From contig JACPYM010000041.1 in the NCBI GenBank assembly GCA_016196035.1, positions 1-37,440 of the forward strand: a DNA stretch of 37,440 nucleotides, written 5' to 3'. Below are positions 35,171-37,440 of the stretch, one piece after another. A program made the translations under genes and the position numbers. Position 1 is the stretch's first letter, and every line of letters begins with the position of its first letter. Source of the stretch: Acidobacteriota bacterium. Its GTDB lineage: Bacteria; Acidobacteriota; Blastocatellia; RBC074. A model generated the notes under the pieces. It saw nothing but the letters and a program-made list of their open reading frames with translations. It was not told where the DNA came from and searched no databases.

Positions 35171-37195
35171 TCAGCTTCGATTGGTCAACTGGTTCAAGTC
35201 GCCAGTGAGTTGATTGAACCGCTTGAGCAGATAATCCAGGTATTGATTGCGGTAGCGCAGCGCTTGCTCGACCCGCGCCAGCACCTGCTGCAATTGCGCG
35301 ACCTGTGGAATCGCGTTGATACCGCGCTGACATTCTGTCTGAGCGGCAGCGAGACTTTCGCGTACCGGGCCGACGGTAGCCTGAATGCGTATGGCGGTGT
35401 CGCGCGTCAAGCTGGCGAAAGCGGCGCCGTTATAAAAATTGAACTGTGTTTGACCGACGGTCTCACAAAAGACTGCCGCAGCGCTCATCAGCTTCGCATA
35501 GTTGGTGTCGTACAACGCCACGACACTGCGATCAAAGTACGGATTACTTTGATTGCCTGCATTGTAGGCGCGGTTGATGGCGGCATAGACTTGTGCTTGA
35601 AAATTCTCCAGGCGGCTGGCGACGCTGCTCGCTTCCAACATACCGAATCCAGCGTCATTTTTGAGCGCGCCATTGAGCCGTTCGCTGAACCGTTCCAATT
35701 CGGCATAGTAACCCGTGCTGCCTATGAGCGCGCCGACCTGCGTCAGGTAGCGGTTGTAATACCAGTTAATGTCGTTGGATACCCGCGCGTCCTGCGCCAC
35801 CGTGGCCGCGAGGTTCGCCGCATATTTAACGTCCGCCTCATTACTGAGGGCCGACGCCATCTGATTCAGTTCTTCATTCACCTGTGTGTACTCACGCAAC
35901 ATGGGGTAAGCGTTCAGCAATTGCTCAAAGCCGTTGCGGATGCTGGCCATCTCTGCCGAAGTCGCCAAGGCCGTCTGCCAGCGGCTTTGCCAGGCTTGTG
36001 CGGTCAGGCCATTCGTGACGGCTTGCTGCTCCCATAACAGTTGATAACGAGCGGTCACAGCAGTCGCAGCATCGCTGAACCATTGCGCCAGGCTGGGACG
36101 CGCAGCGACGTAGGCGATGGCTTTCTGCTGCACCTTCAATTGCAGGTTCGCCAGTTGCAGACGTTGGCGATAACGCTCATTCAACGTTGTTTGATTGTTG
36201 GGCGGCGCCGTCCACGTGGCTACGGTGGCGGACAGGCTGGCTGCCGCGCGATACGAAGGGCATTGATTATAGATCGTGCGCGTCTGTAGCGTCAGTGCGT
36301 AGTTCCAATAGAGCAAGAAGGGATCGCCGTAAGTCAGCCGCAACACCACTTGGTTGTATTCTTTGCGTAAACCGGCCAGCGTTTGATCGGTTTGCGAATA
36401 ACGCGCCAGCCGCTGCATTAGCGCGTTGTAGCGCGTTTCCAAATCGCTCGCTTCCACTCTGGCAAAGGCACTCTCGGCACCAAATCCCAGCAAGCCGAAA
36501 CCGCCGTAATTGAGAAATGCCAAGTCCGGAAAGTAGCGGCTGACGAGGAGCGAGTTGTCGCCCAGCAACCCGAAGTTGGTGCGGTTCGCGAAGTCGAATA
36601 ACCGACTGCCAACCCAATCGAACTGCGCGCCGATGAGCGACAATTGACTGGGTGAAAACCCCAGATCGCGGTAGACCGAGCCATAGGTGCGCGCGAAGAT
36701 GTTGCCGCCAAATCCTTGCAACCCGCCGCCCAAAATGCCGCCCGACTTGGAAAGAAAGCCCGCGAGCGGATCATTGCCGCTATTCAAAAGAGCCAGCGCC
36801 GACCGCTGATTGAGTCGCCCGGCCAGTGTGTTCGGATTGTTGAGTTGATTATTGAGGAAGTTGCTGAAGAGGTCACCACTCACTTTAACCAGCGGCTCTT
36901 GCGGGTGCGGTTCCGGCATGGCAATGAGCAGCGTTTGTGCTTCTTCATCCGTCAGGAGCGGGCCTGCCGCCAATTCCGGTGCGTCGCCGGTGAGCCGCAG
37001 ATGCTGGCTCAGATCAACTTCGGGCAAGTGTGGCAACGAACGTGCCGGCGTCGGCGTTTGCGCCGGCGTAGGCGTCAAACAGAGCAACAGCGCGCTGCTC
37101 AACAATAAGACTGGCAGCAGCGCCTTGTGCCATCTTTGTTCGGGACGTGCGTTCGTGTTGCGAATGGTTATGCGGGCTTCCTTTGTGCTCTTCAT
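35171..37195 (-). CDS. Large exported helical protein of unknown function
   Basis: A 674-residue protein with a strong start (AAGGAG 7 bp before the ATG at 37195) and a signal peptide with a long basic N-region and hydrophobic core (LLPVLLLSSALLLCLTPTPAQ, about 26-46). After a Pro-rich linker there is a Gly/Phe-rich segment (SGGILGGGLQGFGGNIFART, about 150-170), then predominantly helical, Gln/Ala/Leu-rich sequence with heptad-like spacing up to the end (LNQLTNRS). Three or more cysteines are scattered (NQCPSYR, FCETVG, TECQRG). No enzymatic motif, transmembrane segment beyond the signal, or known domain is recognised. It is monocistronic between a terminator and a repeat-rich region. A periplasmic or surface structural role is possible but unproven. 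Confidence 0.8.
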   Translation of the reverse strand: MKSTKEARITIRNTNARPEQRWHKALLPVLLLSSALLLCLTPTPAQTPTPARSLPHLPEVDLSQHLRLTGDAPELAAGPLLTDEEAQTLLIAMPEPHPQEPLVKVSGDLFSNFLNNQLNNPNTLAGRLNQRSALALLNSGNDPLAGFLSKSGGILGGGLQGFGGNIFARTYGSVYRDLGFSPSQLSLIGAQFDWVGSRLFDFANRTNFGLLGDNSLLVSRYFPDLAFLNYGGFGLLGFGAESAFARVEASDLETRYNALMQRLARYSQTDQTLAGLRKEYNQVVLRLTYGDPFLLYWNYALTLQTRTIYNQCPSYRAAASLSATVATWTAPPNNQTTLNERYRQRLQLANLQLKVQQKAIAYVAARPSLAQWFSDAATAVTARYQLLWEQQAVTNGLTAQAWQSRWQTALATSAEMASIRNGFEQLLNAYPMLREYTQVNEELNQMASALSNEADVKYAANLAATVAQDARVSNDINWYYNRYLTQVGALIGSTGYYAELERFSERLNGALKNDAGFGMLEASSVASRLENFQAQVYAAINRAYNAGNQSNPYFDRSVVALYDTNYAKLMSAAAVFCETVGQTQFNFYNGAAFASLTRDTAIRIQATVGPVRESLAAAQTECQRGINAIPQVAQLQQVLARVEQALRYRNQYLDYLLKRFNQLTGDLNQLTNRS

Positions 37196-37345
37196 GATCG
37201 TTCTCCTTTGCGTTGAATCCGGTGTGCGGCCTCATTACCGCTTTCATCAAAGACACGCGGAAGCGCGCCGCCAAAAAGCTCACCGCAACCAAAAAATCTA
37301 TCCCGCCGCCTCGTTTTTCTGCCTCACTGCACTCAACCGCTTTCT

Positions 37346-37440
37346 CAGATCGGTTTTCAGTTGCGTGTACGGTAGGCGCGCCGCGCCGGGACAGTACCGC
37401 GCGCGTGAGCAAGCGGCGCGTCAAGCACGGCTGACTGACG
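37346..37440. mobile_element. MITE-like repeat, copy 3 (cut by window end)
   Basis: CAGATCGGTTTTCAGTTGCG opens the copy, and the inner arm GGGACAGTACCGCGCGCGTGA with GCAAGCGG follows as in copy 2. The right half lies beyond the window. The outer dinucleotide is CA rather than TA. The 150 bp before it (37196-37345) contains the ribosome-binding site of the minus-strand gene and nothing else recognised. Confidence 0.7.

Noticed and set aside
34919-36037. 372-residue plus-strand ORF
   Set aside because: It crosses a terminator and the 3' half of a well-supported minus-strand gene and has no recognisable domain.
37014-37424. 136-residue minus-strand ORF at the window end
   Set aside because: It is composed of MITE sequence and the shifted frame of the exported protein's signal region.

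Overview
The window looks like a chromosome segment from a high-GC member of the Acidobacteriota, probably class Blastocatellia or a close relative. The phylum call rests on family content: a TIGR03437-type C-terminal domain (typical of Acidobacteria), an ECF sigma factor of the TIGR02999 type next to a Ser/Thr kinase with TPRs, and very large exported proteins built from CSLREA / choice-of-anchor beta-helix, delta-60, BACON, putative-Ig and FG-GAP/VCBS modules. The class is inferred; no rRNA, tRNA or CRISPR array was seen.

Layout. 1-1420: a stand-alone receiver-domain response regulator behind a duplicated palindromic motif, then a small protein joining an NHLP-like leader segment to a glycine/alanine-rich membrane-active-looking segment. 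1477-7533: a 2018-residue exported beta-helix protein with a VCBS propeller. 7707-11331: ECF sigma factor plus transmembrane Ser/Thr kinase, separated by a heptamer repeat array and its reverse complement. 11332-11924: palindromic repeats (REPIN-like). 11925-16892: a small exported protein, a single-domain globin, and a delta-60 / BACON / VCBS surface protein broken by two single-base frameshifts. 16893-17722: a terminator, a decayed ArsC/Spx-like tail and a MITE-like repeat. 17723-22900: a beta-helix protein with a TIGR03437 tail, a kinase-TPR gene that has lost its catalytic domain exactly at the edge of a 144-bp inverted-repeat element, and a small antisense membrane ORF. 23322-25393: a second MITE copy, a SAM methyltransferase and an AurF-like diiron oxygenase. 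25732-32274: a 2180-residue exported fusion of a PQQ-type sugar dehydrogenase, a purple-acid-phosphatase-like metallophosphoesterase, Ig, BACON and putative-Ig domains and a VCBS propeller. 32351-34897 (minus): topA. 35171-37195 (minus): an exported helical protein of unknown function. 37346 to the end: a third, cut MITE copy.

How it fits together. Most coding capacity goes to exported adhesin-like or scaffold-like proteins sharing one interchangeable C-terminal VCBS module; the sigma-kinase pair could link an envelope signal to transcription. The methyltransferase/diiron pair is the most enzyme-like cassette. All three frameshifts in the window can be explained by loss of one base from a short homopolymer, so sequencing error must be excluded before any of them is read as biology.
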